NCBI GenBank assembly: GCA_049997955.1
Contig: JAEBDY010000011.1
Location: 358,258-422,257 of the forward strand
Direction: 5' to 3'
Source of the DNA: Umezawaea sp049997955
GTDB lineage: Bacteria > Actinomycetota > Actinomycetes > Mycobacteriales > Pseudonocardiaceae
DNA length: 64,000 nucleotides
The notes below the pieces were generated by a model. It worked only from the letters and a program-made list of their open reading frames with translations. It made no database searches and had not been told where the DNA came from. A program made the translations under genes and the position numbers. Shown piece by piece: positions 16,839 to 24,965 of the stretch. The stretch's first letter is position 1. The number at the start of each line of letters is the position of its first letter.

Positions 16839-17645
16839 CTACGCGTCTGGATCCGTTGTCCAGACCGACACGTGCCCGGTGCTCTCCGCCGTGAACTCCG
16901 AGCGGTCCCAGTCCGCCCAGCGGTACTTCGGCCCCATCCCGGCGATGCGCGCCATGAGGTCCATCTCGGCAGGCCAGGCGTACCGGAAGGGAATGCGGCG
17001 GAACTGCCCCGCCCCGTTCGGCGACACGGTGACGTGGTTCGACGTGAACTGTTGCGAGACGACGTCGAACTGGTCGAACCCGACGTACCCGCCGCCGTCG
17101 GCGGACTGCTTCATCGCGAACGGCACGACGTCCTGTCCGGGCGGCAGGCGACGCAGGCTCGGCAGGCCCACCTCCACGAGGAACAGTCCCCCCGGCCGCA
17201 GGTGCGCGGCCGCGTTGCGGAAGACGTCGACCTGCCCGTCCTGGGTGGTCACGTTGCCGATGGTGTTGAACACCAGGTACACCAGGGAGAACTCGCCTGC
17301 CACCCGCGTCGTCGTCATGTCGCCGATCGTGACCTCGACCGCGTCGCCGCCCGGCTTGCCCGCGATCCGCGCCGCCATCGCCCGGCTCAACTCGATACCG
17401 CTCACCGGCACGCCGCGAGCGGCCAGCGGCGCGGCGATCCGCCCGGTCCCGACGGCGAACTCGAGCACCGGACCGTCGGCCAGGTCTTCCAGCACGTCCA
17501 CCGCGGGCGTCACCACCTCGGCCGAGTTCGCACCCCCGGGAGCGTCGTAGCCCAGGGCCACGCTCTCGGGGAACCAGCCGTCCGCCGGGTCGTCTCCCGC
17601 ATTCGCTCCACCGATCACGATCACCGACCGTACGCCCGCACCCAT
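16839..17645 (-). CDS. SAM-dependent methyltransferase
   Basis: The protein has 268 aa. Motif I LEFAVGTGRIAAPLAARG, motif II GIELSRAM, and IGDMTTTRV then LVYLVFNTIGNVTTQDGQ are typical of a common actinobacterial class I methyltransferase family. GAGGAG lies 5 nt before the ATG at 17645. Monocistronic; the substrate is unknown. It lies 86 bp downstream of the GH5 gene on the same strand but shows no functional tie to it. Confidence 0.82.
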   Translation of the reverse strand: MGAGVRSVIVIGGANAGDDPADGWFPESVALGYDAPGGANSAEVVTPAVDVLEDLADGPVLEFAVGTGRIAAPLAARGVPVSGIELSRAMAARIAGKPGGDAVEVTIGDMTTTRVAGEFSLVYLVFNTIGNVTTQDGQVDVFRNAAAHLRPGGLFLVEVGLPSLRRLPPGQDVVPFAMKQSADGGGYVGFDQFDVVSQQFTSNHVTVSPNGAGQFRRIPFRYAWPAEMDLMARIAGMGPKYRWADWDRSEFTAESTGHVSVWTTDPDA

Positions 17646-17730
17646 CCGCTCCTCACCCGATTTTCGACGCCCGTCCCCGGTGCCGCGCGAGTTCGGCACC
17701 GGGGACGTGGGGCTCACGTCGAGGCGACCG

Positions 17731-19236
17731 TCAGACGGTCGTGCGCGACCACTGCTGGTTGGTCCCGGTGTTGCACGGGTACTGCTTGAGGACCACGCCG
17801 TCCGCGGTCGACGCGGACGGCACGTCCACGCACTTGCCGCTGTGTCGCGCCTTGAGCTGGAAGTGGTCGCCGTTGGCGACCATCTGGAACTGCTGGTTGG
17901 TGCCGGTGCCGCAGGTGTACTGGACGAGTTCGGCGCCGTCGGCGGTGGACGCGCCCAGCACGTCGAGGCACTTCCCGCTGTGGCGGCTGACGACCCGCCA
18001 GTAACCGCTGCCGGCGTCCTGGAACTGCCACTGCTGCCACGCGTTGCCGCTGTAGGTGTACTGGCCGACGCGCGCGCTGTTGTCGGTGTTCGGTTGTTGG
18101 ACGTCCATGGCCTTGCCGCTGTGCCGCACGTCGATCCGGTAGTAGGTGGCCGGCGGGTTCGTGGTGCCATCGCCCCAGGCGTACCGGAGCCGTTCGGCGC
18201 CGGAGGCGTTGCGGACGGTCAGGTTGAGGTTGGTGCCACTGCCGCTCAACGAGTACATCGAGTAGTGGTCGTAGCCGATGTTCCCCGGCTTGCCGCCGAT
18301 GGCGGGCCAGTAGGTGCCGCCCATGCGGTTGTCGCGCATGACCTGGGCGATGGCGCGGACGTAGCGCACGAAGTTCTCCGTGCTGCCCGCGTTGCCGTAG
18401 TCGAGACCGGTGGACATCGGCGCGCCGAACTCGGTCGCGACCGCGCGGGAGGCGCAGTTGCCCAAGCGCGTCCGGATGTGGCTCAGGAAGGCCTCGTAGG
18501 TCATCGCGCCGTAGAAGAAGGCGTAGTGGTGGAAGGACAGCAGCGTCGCGTTGAAGCGGCTGTCGTTGCAGACGTCCCGCAGGTCCTGGCTGAAACCCGT
18601 GCCGCCGATGAGCACCCGGCCCGGCACGGCCGAGGTGTGGTAGCCGAGCCAGTTCGCGGCGACGTCGCGCCACTGCGCCGACGAGTAGCCGTGCGGCTCG
18701 TTCATCGGCTCGAAGTAGACGTTGCCGTTCGAGCCGTACGTGTTGGTCACGCTGGACCACATCGTGTTCCACGCGGCGAGGTTCGTGATCCTGCCGCCCG
18801 ACGCGGCGCCGTCCTCCCAGTAGGCGAGGATGACCTTGAACCCGCGTTCGGTGGCGGCGTCGATGGCGCCGCGGTAGGCGTTCCACCAGGTCGTGTTGGC
18901 CACGGTGTGGGTGTTGACGGGCAGCCGGACGGTGTTGACCCCCAGGGTCGCGGCCATGTCGTCGTAGAGGGCGTTGGCCTTGGCCCGCACGGTCGCGTTG
19001 CTGTCGGACTGGCTCAGGCCCTGCACGACGAGCGTGCCGGTGCTGAAGTTGTCACCCAGCACGGCCCAGTTCATGCCCCGGAACTGGCTGGTGGCGGCGT
19101 TGGCCGGTGGCGCGAGGACGACGAGGCTCGCCGCCGCGGTGAACGCGGTCATCACCAGGACCAGCAAGCGGCGCAACGATCGCGTGCTCCACGACCATCC
19201 CGATGGGTGCCCACCAGACGCCATGATCGGTGTCAT
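17731..19236 (-). CDS. Secreted GH5-type glycanase with C-terminal ricin-type lectin domain
   Basis: The protein has 501 aa from ATG 19236 (an ATG at 19224 is also possible). A basic n-region (STRSLRR), hydrophobic core and PPANAA cleavage site form the signal peptide. The catalytic domain has GH5 hallmarks: VYFEPMNEPHG with the acid/base glutamate and VATEFGAP with the nucleophile glutamate. A short beta-rich linker (about 340-370) is followed by a ricin/CBM13-like beta-trefoil with repeated RHSGKCLDV and QQW units. It hydrolyses a beta-glucan or mannan outside the cell; the exact substrate cannot be read. Two LacI-type dyads lie upstream. Confidence 0.9.
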   Translation of the reverse strand: MTPIMASGGHPSGWSWSTRSLRRLLVLVMTAFTAAASLVVLAPPANAATSQFRGMNWAVLGDNFSTGTLVVQGLSQSDSNATVRAKANALYDDMAATLGVNTVRLPVNTHTVANTTWWNAYRGAIDAATERGFKVILAYWEDGAASGGRITNLAAWNTMWSSVTNTYGSNGNVYFEPMNEPHGYSSAQWRDVAANWLGYHTSAVPGRVLIGGTGFSQDLRDVCNDSRFNATLLSFHHYAFFYGAMTYEAFLSHIRTRLGNCASRAVATEFGAPMSTGLDYGNAGSTENFVRYVRAIAQVMRDNRMGGTYWPAIGGKPGNIGYDHYSMYSLSGSGTNLNLTVRNASGAERLRYAWGDGTTNPPATYYRIDVRHSGKAMDVQQPNTDNSARVGQYTYSGNAWQQWQFQDAGSGYWRVVSRHSGKCLDVLGASTADGAELVQYTCGTGTNQQFQMVANGDHFQLKARHSGKCVDVPSASTADGVVLKQYPCNTGTNQQWSRTTV

Positions 19237-19344
19237 GAAGTGTCCGTTCACTGGATCCGAACCTCCGGGTCGAGTCGTCGACGTCGATGGCATGCGGCTG
19301 TGGCGTGGACATGACACCTTGATCGCGCCGGTGTGGGCCACGGA

Positions 19345-19358
19345 TGTTCGCGTTAACA
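19345..19358. promoter_or_regulatory. LacI-type operator TGTTNNCGNNAACA, GH5 promoter
   Basis: TGTTCGCGTTAACA fits the CG-centred dyad TGTTNNCGNNAACA. It is 109 bp upstream of the GH5 start. The same dyad recurs at 19546, 34998, 35087, 39127 and, less perfectly, 39213. Confidence 0.65.
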
Positions 19359-19545
19359 TTGAACGCGAGCACAGTGTGCGAGGAGTCACACGGTGGTGTC
19401 AATAGTACGATAGCCAGTCACTTCCGGCCCGGTGAAGCACTTGGCCCAATTGGTTGCTCTACATATAGGGATGCTGGCGAGCAGGTCGACTTTCGAACAG
19501 CTGAACGGCCCAGCGGAACGACTGCTGCTCAAGGCGGGCCTAAAA

Positions 19546-19559
19546 TGTTAGCGAAAACA
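19546..19559. promoter_or_regulatory. LacI-type operator TGTTNNCGNNAACA, distal copy
   Basis: TGTTAGCGAAAACA matches the dyad at every fixed position. It lies about 310 bp upstream of the GH5 gene and may form a loop with the proximal copy at 19345. The stretch 19237-19712 has no gene; besides these dyads it holds the palindrome at 19606. Confidence 0.6.
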
Positions 19560-19605
19560 TTTAGCACGCTTCCACTGCGAAAGCGGTCGGCGCAGTCGCG
19601 CCGCG

Positions 19606-19639
19606 TCGCACCAGCCCGGTTCGAACCGGGCTGGTGCGA
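19606..19639. terminator. Perfect 34-bp palindrome downstream of the XRE regulator
   Basis: The sequence is its own reverse complement over 34 bp, centred on TTCGAA at 19620-19625; one arm contains CACCAGCCCGG. It is 74 bp after the stop of the leftward XRE gene, so a terminator is the simplest reading. An operator or cruciform function is possible because there is no loop or T-run. Confidence 0.55.
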
Positions 19640-19712
19640 AGGGGAAACGGCCCCGCCGGACAAAGGCGGGTGTCGAGGCCGGCGCGTTCGCCGATCCCCG
19701 GCCATCACCCGC

Positions 19713-20534
19713 CTATCGCGACCCGGCCAGCGTGCCGAGCAGCCGCAGGCGTTCCTCGGACGCCGATCCGGGGTCGGCGTGGTAGGTGATCAGCACCTGC
19801 CCCGACTCGGGCAGCACCAGCTTCTCGTACCGCAGGTCCAGCGGACCGACCTGCGGGTGCAGCAACTCCGTGAGACCGCTCGACTTCTGCCGCACGTCGT
19901 GGCGTGCCCACAGGGTGCGGAAGCGTTCGCTGCTCAGGCTCAACTCGCCGATCAGCGTGACCAGGCGCGGATCGTCCACTTCGGAGCCGAGCAAGGACCG
20001 CAGGTACGGGACGACCTTGGCGGTCATGCCGTCCCAGTCGCGGTAGAAGGAGCGCATCCCCGGTTCCAGGAACGCCGCCCACAGGGTGTTCACACCGGGC
20101 GCGAAGAACGGCGACAGTGCGGTGGCCAGCGGGTTCGCCGCCAGCACGGTCATGGTCCTGCCCTGCACGTACGCGGGGGTGGTCGTCCAGTTGTCGATCA
20201 GGTTCCGGACGCTCGCGCTGACCTTCTCCGCCTTCGGCGGCCGTCGCCGCTTGGCGGGCACGGGGTGGGCGAGCGCGTGCAGGTAGGCCGACGCCTCGGC
20301 GTCCAGCCGCAGGGCGGTCGCGATGCTGTCGAGGACCTGGTCGGACGGGTGCTGGTCGCGGCCCTGCTCCAGCCGCAGGTAGTACTCGGCGCTGATGCCC
20401 GCGAGCAGCGCGACCTCCTCGCGTCGCAGCCCCGGCACCCGGCGCCGCTCCCCTGAGGGCAGGCCGACGTCGGTCGGGCGGACCAGCTCCCGCCTCGCCC
20501 GCAGGTAGTCGCCGAACGGGCTGCTCAAGGCCAT
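19713..20534 (-). CDS. XRE-family regulator with MmyB-type ligand domain
   Basis: The protein has 273 aa. An N-terminal helix-turn-helix (LRREEVALLAGISAEYYLRLEQGR) is followed by the MmyB-like PAS-type domain (VLAANPLATAL, FRTLWARHDV, LDLRYEKLVLPES). Members commonly control a divergently transcribed dehydrogenase. Here it lies back to back with the SDR gene at 20637, with about 100 bp between the starts, so it probably regulates that gene and itself. Confidence 0.9.
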   Translation of the reverse strand: MALSSPFGDYLRARRELVRPTDVGLPSGERRRVPGLRREEVALLAGISAEYYLRLEQGRDQHPSDQVLDSIATALRLDAEASAYLHALAHPVPAKRRRPPKAEKVSASVRNLIDNWTTTPAYVQGRTMTVLAANPLATALSPFFAPGVNTLWAAFLEPGMRSFYRDWDGMTAKVVPYLRSLLGSEVDDPRLVTLIGELSLSSERFRTLWARHDVRQKSSGLTELLHPQVGPLDLRYEKLVLPESGQVLITYHADPGSASEERLRLLGTLAGSR

Positions 20535-20636
20535 GCGGTCGACAGTAACCCGATCGCGTCCGCCGGTCCTGTCCCTGCGGGCACCAGGATCCGCAGGGGT
20601 CTGGTAGCGCCCTTCGGTCCAGCGCACGATCAGGCC

Positions 20637-21536
20637 ATGACCACTCCTTTCGGCTTCTCCTCCACCACCGAAGACGTCCTGGAGGGCGTCGACCTGACCG
20701 GCAAGCGGGCGGTGGTGACCGGCGCGTCGTCGGGCATCGGCGTCGAGACCGCGCGGGCGTTGGCGAGCGCGGGCGCCGAGGTCGTCCTCGCGGTGCGGCG
20801 CAACGGTCCCGAGACGGCCGCGCTGATCACCGAGCAGACCGGCAACCCGCTGGTCAGCGCTCGACACCTGGAGCTGGCCGACCCGGCGTCGGTGACCGCG
20901 TTCGTCCGCGACTGGACCGGATCGCTGCACATCCTGGTCAACAACGCCGGGATCATGGCCGTCCCGGAGCGCACGCTCACACCGCAGGGCCACGAGGTGC
21001 AGTTCGCCACGAACTTCCTCGGCCACTTCGCCCTGACCACGGGCCTGCACGCGGCGCTGGCCGACGCCGGTGGCGCCAGGGTCGTGTCGCTCAGCTCCAA
21101 CGGCCACCACTTCTCCGACGTGGTGTACGACGACCTCGCCTTCGAACGACGCCCGTACGACCCGTGGCTCGCCTATGGCCAGTCCAAGACCGCCGACGTG
21201 CTGCTGGCGGTCGGCGTGACCAGGCACTGGGCTGATGAGGGGATCCTGGCCAACGCCGTCAACCCCGGCGCCATCGCGACCAGCCTGCAGAAGCACACCG
21301 GTGGCCTGCGGACGCCCGTGGAGAAGCGCAAGACCACCGCCCAGGGCGCGGCCACGTCCGTGCTGCTCGCGGCGTCCCCACTGGTCGAAGGGATCGGCGG
21401 ACGCTACTTCGAGGACTGCGCGGAGTCACCGGTGCTGGTCGGCGGGGCAGAGCTGTTCGGCGGCGGCGTCGCGCCGTGGGCGCTCGACCCGGACAACGCC
21501 GAGCGCCTCTGGGACACGGCTTCCCGGCTTCTCTGA
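20637..21536 (+). CDS. Short-chain dehydrogenase/reductase
   Basis: The protein has 299 aa. Classical SDR: cofactor motif TGASSGIGVETAR, NNAGI, and a catalytic YGQSK (the YxxxK pair). Long C-terminal half similar to retinol-dehydrogenase/oxidoreductase types. The substrate is unknown. It is divergent from the MmyB-type regulator. A second divergent SDR/MmyB pair occurs at 46838-48778. Confidence 0.9.
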   Translation: MTTPFGFSSTTEDVLEGVDLTGKRAVVTGASSGIGVETARALASAGAEVVLAVRRNGPETAALITEQTGNPLVSARHLELADPASVTAFVRDWTGSLHILVNNAGIMAVPERTLTPQGHEVQFATNFLGHFALTTGLHAALADAGGARVVSLSSNGHHFSDVVYDDLAFERRPYDPWLAYGQSKTADVLLAVGVTRHWADEGILANAVNPGAIATSLQKHTGGLRTPVEKRKTTAQGAATSVLLAASPLVEGIGGRYFEDCAESPVLVGGAELFGGGVAPWALDPDNAERLWDTASRLL

Positions 21537-21917
21537 GGCGTGGCCCGGCTCGACGGGATCCTGGGCTCCTTCCTCCGACGGCGACTCGATCCGCGGTGTC
21601 GACCGGTCGGTGTGCGCCCAGGGCCGCACCGGCCCTGGGCGCGCTGCTGTAGCGGTGGCGTTGACCGAGGAGTGGTCAAGGGTCAATGTGGCGGGTATGC
21701 GACACCGTCGCGACCTTGCCGCCGCGGGAACCGGCTCGCTAGGTTCGAGGGCGTGCTCCTCGGTCGCTCACTGTCCACAATGAACTCCAGGGTCCTTGGT
21801 GAACCGCAGGCCACCAGCCGGAGGAGATGGCGGTGACCGAGCGGATCGGCCTGGCATGACCGCCTCCCGGTGGCCGCGTGTGGTCGTCGGTCGCCGTGTT
21901 CCCAGAGGAGTCGTGTG
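21537..21917. other. Intergenic region before the GH95 remnant
   Basis: No gene seen. It holds the terminator hairpin at 21614-21642 and a loose dyad TTGACC-N7-GGTCAA at 21661-21679 that could be an operator of the downstream unit. The ribosome site GAGGAG for the next gene is at the right end. Confidence 0.5.
21614..21642 (+). terminator. Terminator hairpin after SDR
   Basis: Perfect 12-bp arms (21614-21625 and 21631-21642, GCGCCCAGGGCC and its complement) around a 5-nt loop, 78 bp after the SDR stop. No T-run. Confidence 0.65.
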
Positions 21918-22700
21918 ATGCGCACCCCCGACGACCCCGGTCGTTCCCTGCCGCGGCGGGGAATGCACGCCACCAGCCCGGCCGTTCGCCGGTCGGACGG
22001 CTTCCGCACCGGCAACGGTGAGTGCGGCGCGGTGCTCTACGGGGCTCCCGCGCTGGAGAAGGTGGTCTTCAACCACCACCGCCTGGTGCTGCCAGAGAGC
22101 CCGCTCCCACCCGCTCCGTCGACGACCTCCGAACAGCGGGCCCCGACCGGCCACCCCGCCTACGAGTTCCGGATCTCCAGCCCTGGCACGACAACGGTCG
22201 ACGGCTACGGCCGGATCACCGACTTCCACACCGACGAGGTCACCTCGACCTGGGCCGACGGGTACGGCACCTGGACCCGTCGGGCCTTCGCGTCCAGGGC
22301 CGACCGGGTGATCGCGCACGAACTGCTGCCCGCGCCCGGCCGGACGGTCGACACCACGCTGAGCGTCGACACCGCGCTCGACGGGCTGCCCGGCAGCATG
22401 AGCTTCACGACGCGGGCCACCGTCCGCAACGGCTCGGGCTACCTGAACCTGCGGGGCTCCTACCCCTCGGGCCGAGGGGCCTCCGGCTACGAGGGCATCA
22501 CGCGTGCGGTCGCCTTCGGCGGCACCGTCTTCGCCAGCGGGGCCACCCTCGTCGTCATCGGGGCGGCTCGGCTGCTCCTGCTCACGAAGCTCGACCGGTA
22601 CGAGTCGTCGACCGGCTGGGTCTTCCCGGCGCTGCGCACGGCGCTCGCCGGGCTCGACACCGACTACGCCACGCTGTTCGCGCGGCACATGGCCGCCTGA
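21918..22700 (+). pseudogene. GH95-like glycoside hydrolase, N-terminal domain only
   Basis: The frame encodes 260 aa. It begins with SDGFRTGNGECGAVLYG and KVVFNHHRLVLP, the substrate-cradle strands of the N-terminal beta domain of GH95 (alpha-L-fucosidase-like) enzymes. It ends at LDTDYATLFARHMAA, the point where the (alpha/alpha)6 catalytic domain should start. Full-length members run to about 750 residues, so about two thirds, including the catalytic acids, is missing. The ATG has a GAGGAG site and the frame is intact, so a stable stub may be made, but hydrolysis is not expected. The ROK regulator starts 90 bp downstream. Confidence 0.65.
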
Positions 22701-22777
22701 CCCGACCCGTGCGCACCGAGTTCGAGCGACGACCACGCACAACCCCAACGGCCAGACCGCTCTTTCGGTGCCGATGC

Positions 22778-22787
22778 AACAATTGTT
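22778..22787. promoter_or_regulatory. AACAATTGTT palindrome at the ROK start
   Basis: The 10-bp palindrome ends 2 bp before the ATG of the ROK gene in otherwise GC-rich DNA. Its position over the ribosome-binding region suggests autoregulation; not tested. Confidence 0.4.
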
Positions 22788-22789
22788 CG

Positions 22790-23992
22790 ATGGACGGTAC
22801 CCAGGGCATCGAGGCGGGTTCGCCGACCGCCGTGCTGCACATGATGATGGACGGCAAACCCCGCACCCGAGCGGAGATCGTGGCCGAGACGGGCCTCGCC
22901 CGTTCCACCGTGCGCTCCAGGCTCGACCTGCTCCTGGCCGCCGGGCTGGTGACCGGCGGCAGTACCGAGGAGTCCACCGGTGGCCGTCCGGCAGGCAGGT
23001 TCGGGTTCAACCCCGGCGCGCAGGTCGTGCTGGCCGTCGAGGTGGGCGCCACCCACGCCACCGTCGCCGTGGCCGACCTCGGGTGCAGGCTGGTCGCCGT
23101 CGAGCAGGTCGGGCTCGACATCGCGAACGGACCGGAGGTGGTCCTCCCGCTTCTGGTCGAGACTTGGCGGAAGTTGCTCCGCGAGGGAGACGGCACGGAG
23201 ATCGCCGGCGTGGGGATCGGACTGCCGGGACCGGTCGAGCACCGCACCGGCAGGCTGAACAACCCGCCGATAATGCCGGGCTGGAACGGGTTCGACGTGT
23301 CGGCGGCGATCAGCGCGGAGTTCGACGCGCCGGTGCTGGTCGACAACGAGGTCAACCTGATGGCGTTGGGCGAGCACAGCGCCTCCTACCCGGACGTCGC
23401 GGACATGGTCGTGGTGAAGGTGGCGACCGGCATCGGAGCCGGTCTGATCAGCAACGGCGTGCTCCACCGCGGTGCCGCGGGCGCGGCGGGGGACCTGGGC
23501 CACATCCGGGTGCCCGACGGCGGGGACGCGATGTGCAGGTGCGGCAACACCGAGTGCCTCGAGGCGGTCGCCGGCGGCCCCGCGCTGGCGGCGAAGCTGC
23601 GGGACCTGGGGCTCCCGGCGCACTCGACGGCCGACGTGGTGCACCTGGCCCGCTCCGGCAACCTGGAGGCGGGCCGCGTCGTGCGGCAGGCCGGGAGGGA
23701 CATCGGCGAGGTGCTGGCCGGGTGCGTCAGCATGTTCAACCCGTCCCTCGTGGTCGTCGGCGGGCTCCTGGCGGAGGCCGGGGACATGCTGATGGCCGGT
23801 GTGCGCGAGTCGATCTACCGGCGCTCCCTGCCGCTGGCCACGGAGAACCTGCGGATCGTCGCGTCGAGCACGGGGTCGACCGCCGCCGTGCTGGGCGCCG
23901 CGACGATGGTCGTGCGGCACGTGCTGTCGCCGGAGGTGCTGGACGTGAGGCTGGGTGCGGTGACCGCGGTCGCCTCCGCCGGACCTGCGTGA
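22790..23992 (+). CDS. ROK-family transcriptional repressor
   Basis: The protein has 400 aa. A winged helix-turn-helix (residues about 10-60: RAEIVAETGLARSTVRSRL) precedes the ROK sugar-kinase-like domain with GVGIGLPGPV, VDNEVNLMALGE and the zinc motif CRCGNTECLE. Such proteins are sugar-responsive repressors. It stands upstream of the ketose epimerase and the secreted ThuA/dehydrogenase gene. TAGTC/TTGAC-rich blocks occur both before the epimerase and before the ABC importer, so all three units may form its regulon (inference). Confidence 0.9.
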   Translation: MDGTQGIEAGSPTAVLHMMMDGKPRTRAEIVAETGLARSTVRSRLDLLLAAGLVTGGSTEESTGGRPAGRFGFNPGAQVVLAVEVGATHATVAVADLGCRLVAVEQVGLDIANGPEVVLPLLVETWRKLLREGDGTEIAGVGIGLPGPVEHRTGRLNNPPIMPGWNGFDVSAAISAEFDAPVLVDNEVNLMALGEHSASYPDVADMVVVKVATGIGAGLISNGVLHRGAAGAAGDLGHIRVPDGGDAMCRCGNTECLEAVAGGPALAAKLRDLGLPAHSTADVVHLARSGNLEAGRVVRQAGRDIGEVLAGCVSMFNPSLVVVGGLLAEAGDMLMAGVRESIYRRSLPLATENLRIVASSTGSTAAVLGAATMVVRHVLSPEVLDVRLGAVTAVASAGPA

Positions 23993-24006
23993 ACTCTTTT
24001 GGCAGA

Positions 24007-24058
24007 TAGTCGACATAACTCTGCCCGTAAAGCCTAGTCTTTTGTATTGACCAAGTCA
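24007..24058. promoter_or_regulatory. Candidate ROK operator block before the epimerase
   Basis: This A+T-rich block contains TAGTCG, TAGTCT and TTGACCAAGTCA (24047-24058). It resembles the block at 29346-29370 (TTTTGG, TTGACACTAGTCAA, TAGTCG) before the ABC importer. The shared half-sites point to one regulator, most simply the adjacent ROK protein. Confidence 0.45.
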
Positions 24059-24082
24059 TATCCCCGGCTTACGTTCAAACCC

Positions 24083-24934
24083 ATGTGGGACATCGGTGTC
24101 AGCACATGGGTATGGACGTCACCGCTCACCGACGACGGGTTGGCCGCTCTCGCGCCGCGGATCCGCGAGTGGGGGTTCGACGTCGTCGAACTGCCGGTGG
24201 AGCAACCGGGTGACTGGGACCCGCACCGCGCCGCCGACCTGCTGGCCGCACTGGACCTCAAGGCCACCGTCTGCCTCGTCATGCCGCCCGGACGCGAACT
24301 GGTCGGAGCGGACACCGTCGCGGAGACCCAGGACTACCTTCGGTGGGTCGTCGACGTCGCCGCGATCGTGGGCAGTCCGGTGGCGGCGGGCCCGGCGTAC
24401 AGCTCGGTCGGCCGAACCTGGCGCGTCGACGACCGGCCGCGGGTCTACCGCGAGCTGCGCGCGAACCTCCTCCCGGTCGTCGAGCACGCCGCCGCGAACG
24501 GCGTCCGCATCGCCGTGGAACCGTTGAACCGCTACGAGACCAGCCTGCTGAACACCGTGGACCAGGCCCTGGAGGCACTGGACGGCCTGCCCGGCGAAGG
24601 CTGGGGGCTGGCGCTCGACACGTACCACCTCAACATCGAGGAATCGGCGCCGGTGAAGGCCGTGCTGGCCGCGGGCTCGAACATCGCACACGTCCAGGTG
24701 TGCGCGAACGACCGGGGCACACCGGGGCGAGACCACCAGGACTGGCCCGCGCTGCTGGGCGCCCTGGCCGAGGTCGGCTACCGCGGCCCGCTGTGCATCG
24801 AGTCGTTCACCCCGGACAACGCCGCCATCGCGACCGCCGCCTCGATCTGGCGTCCGCTGGCCGAGTCACCGGACGCCCTCGCGGTCGACGGCCTGGCCTT
24901 CCTCCGCGCCGCCTCCGCCGCGCTCTCCTGTTAG
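24083..24934 (+). CDS. Ketose 3-epimerase-like TIM-barrel isomerase
   Basis: The protein has 283 aa from ATG 24083, which follows the operator-like block; a TTG at 24047 is an unlikely start. The AP-endonuclease-2 type barrel has the metal and catalytic pattern of D-psicose/D-tagatose 3-epimerases: IAVEPLNRYET, LALDTYHLNIEE, HVQVCANDRGTPG and CIESF. It interconverts ketoses or related keto-sugars in the cytoplasm. It is 31 bp upstream of the ThuA/dehydrogenase gene and likely co-transcribed with it. Substrate identity is open. Confidence 0.82.
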   Translation: MWDIGVSTWVWTSPLTDDGLAALAPRIREWGFDVVELPVEQPGDWDPHRAADLLAALDLKATVCLVMPPGRELVGADTVAETQDYLRWVVDVAAIVGSPVAAGPAYSSVGRTWRVDDRPRVYRELRANLLPVVEHAAANGVRIAVEPLNRYETSLLNTVDQALEALDGLPGEGWGLALDTYHLNIEESAPVKAVLAAGSNIAHVQVCANDRGTPGRDHQDWPALLGALAEVGYRGPLCIESFTPDNAAIATAASIWRPLAESPDALAVDGLAFLRAASAALSC

Positions 24935-24965
24935 CCGACCCGCATCACCACCCGAAGGAGTGGCA

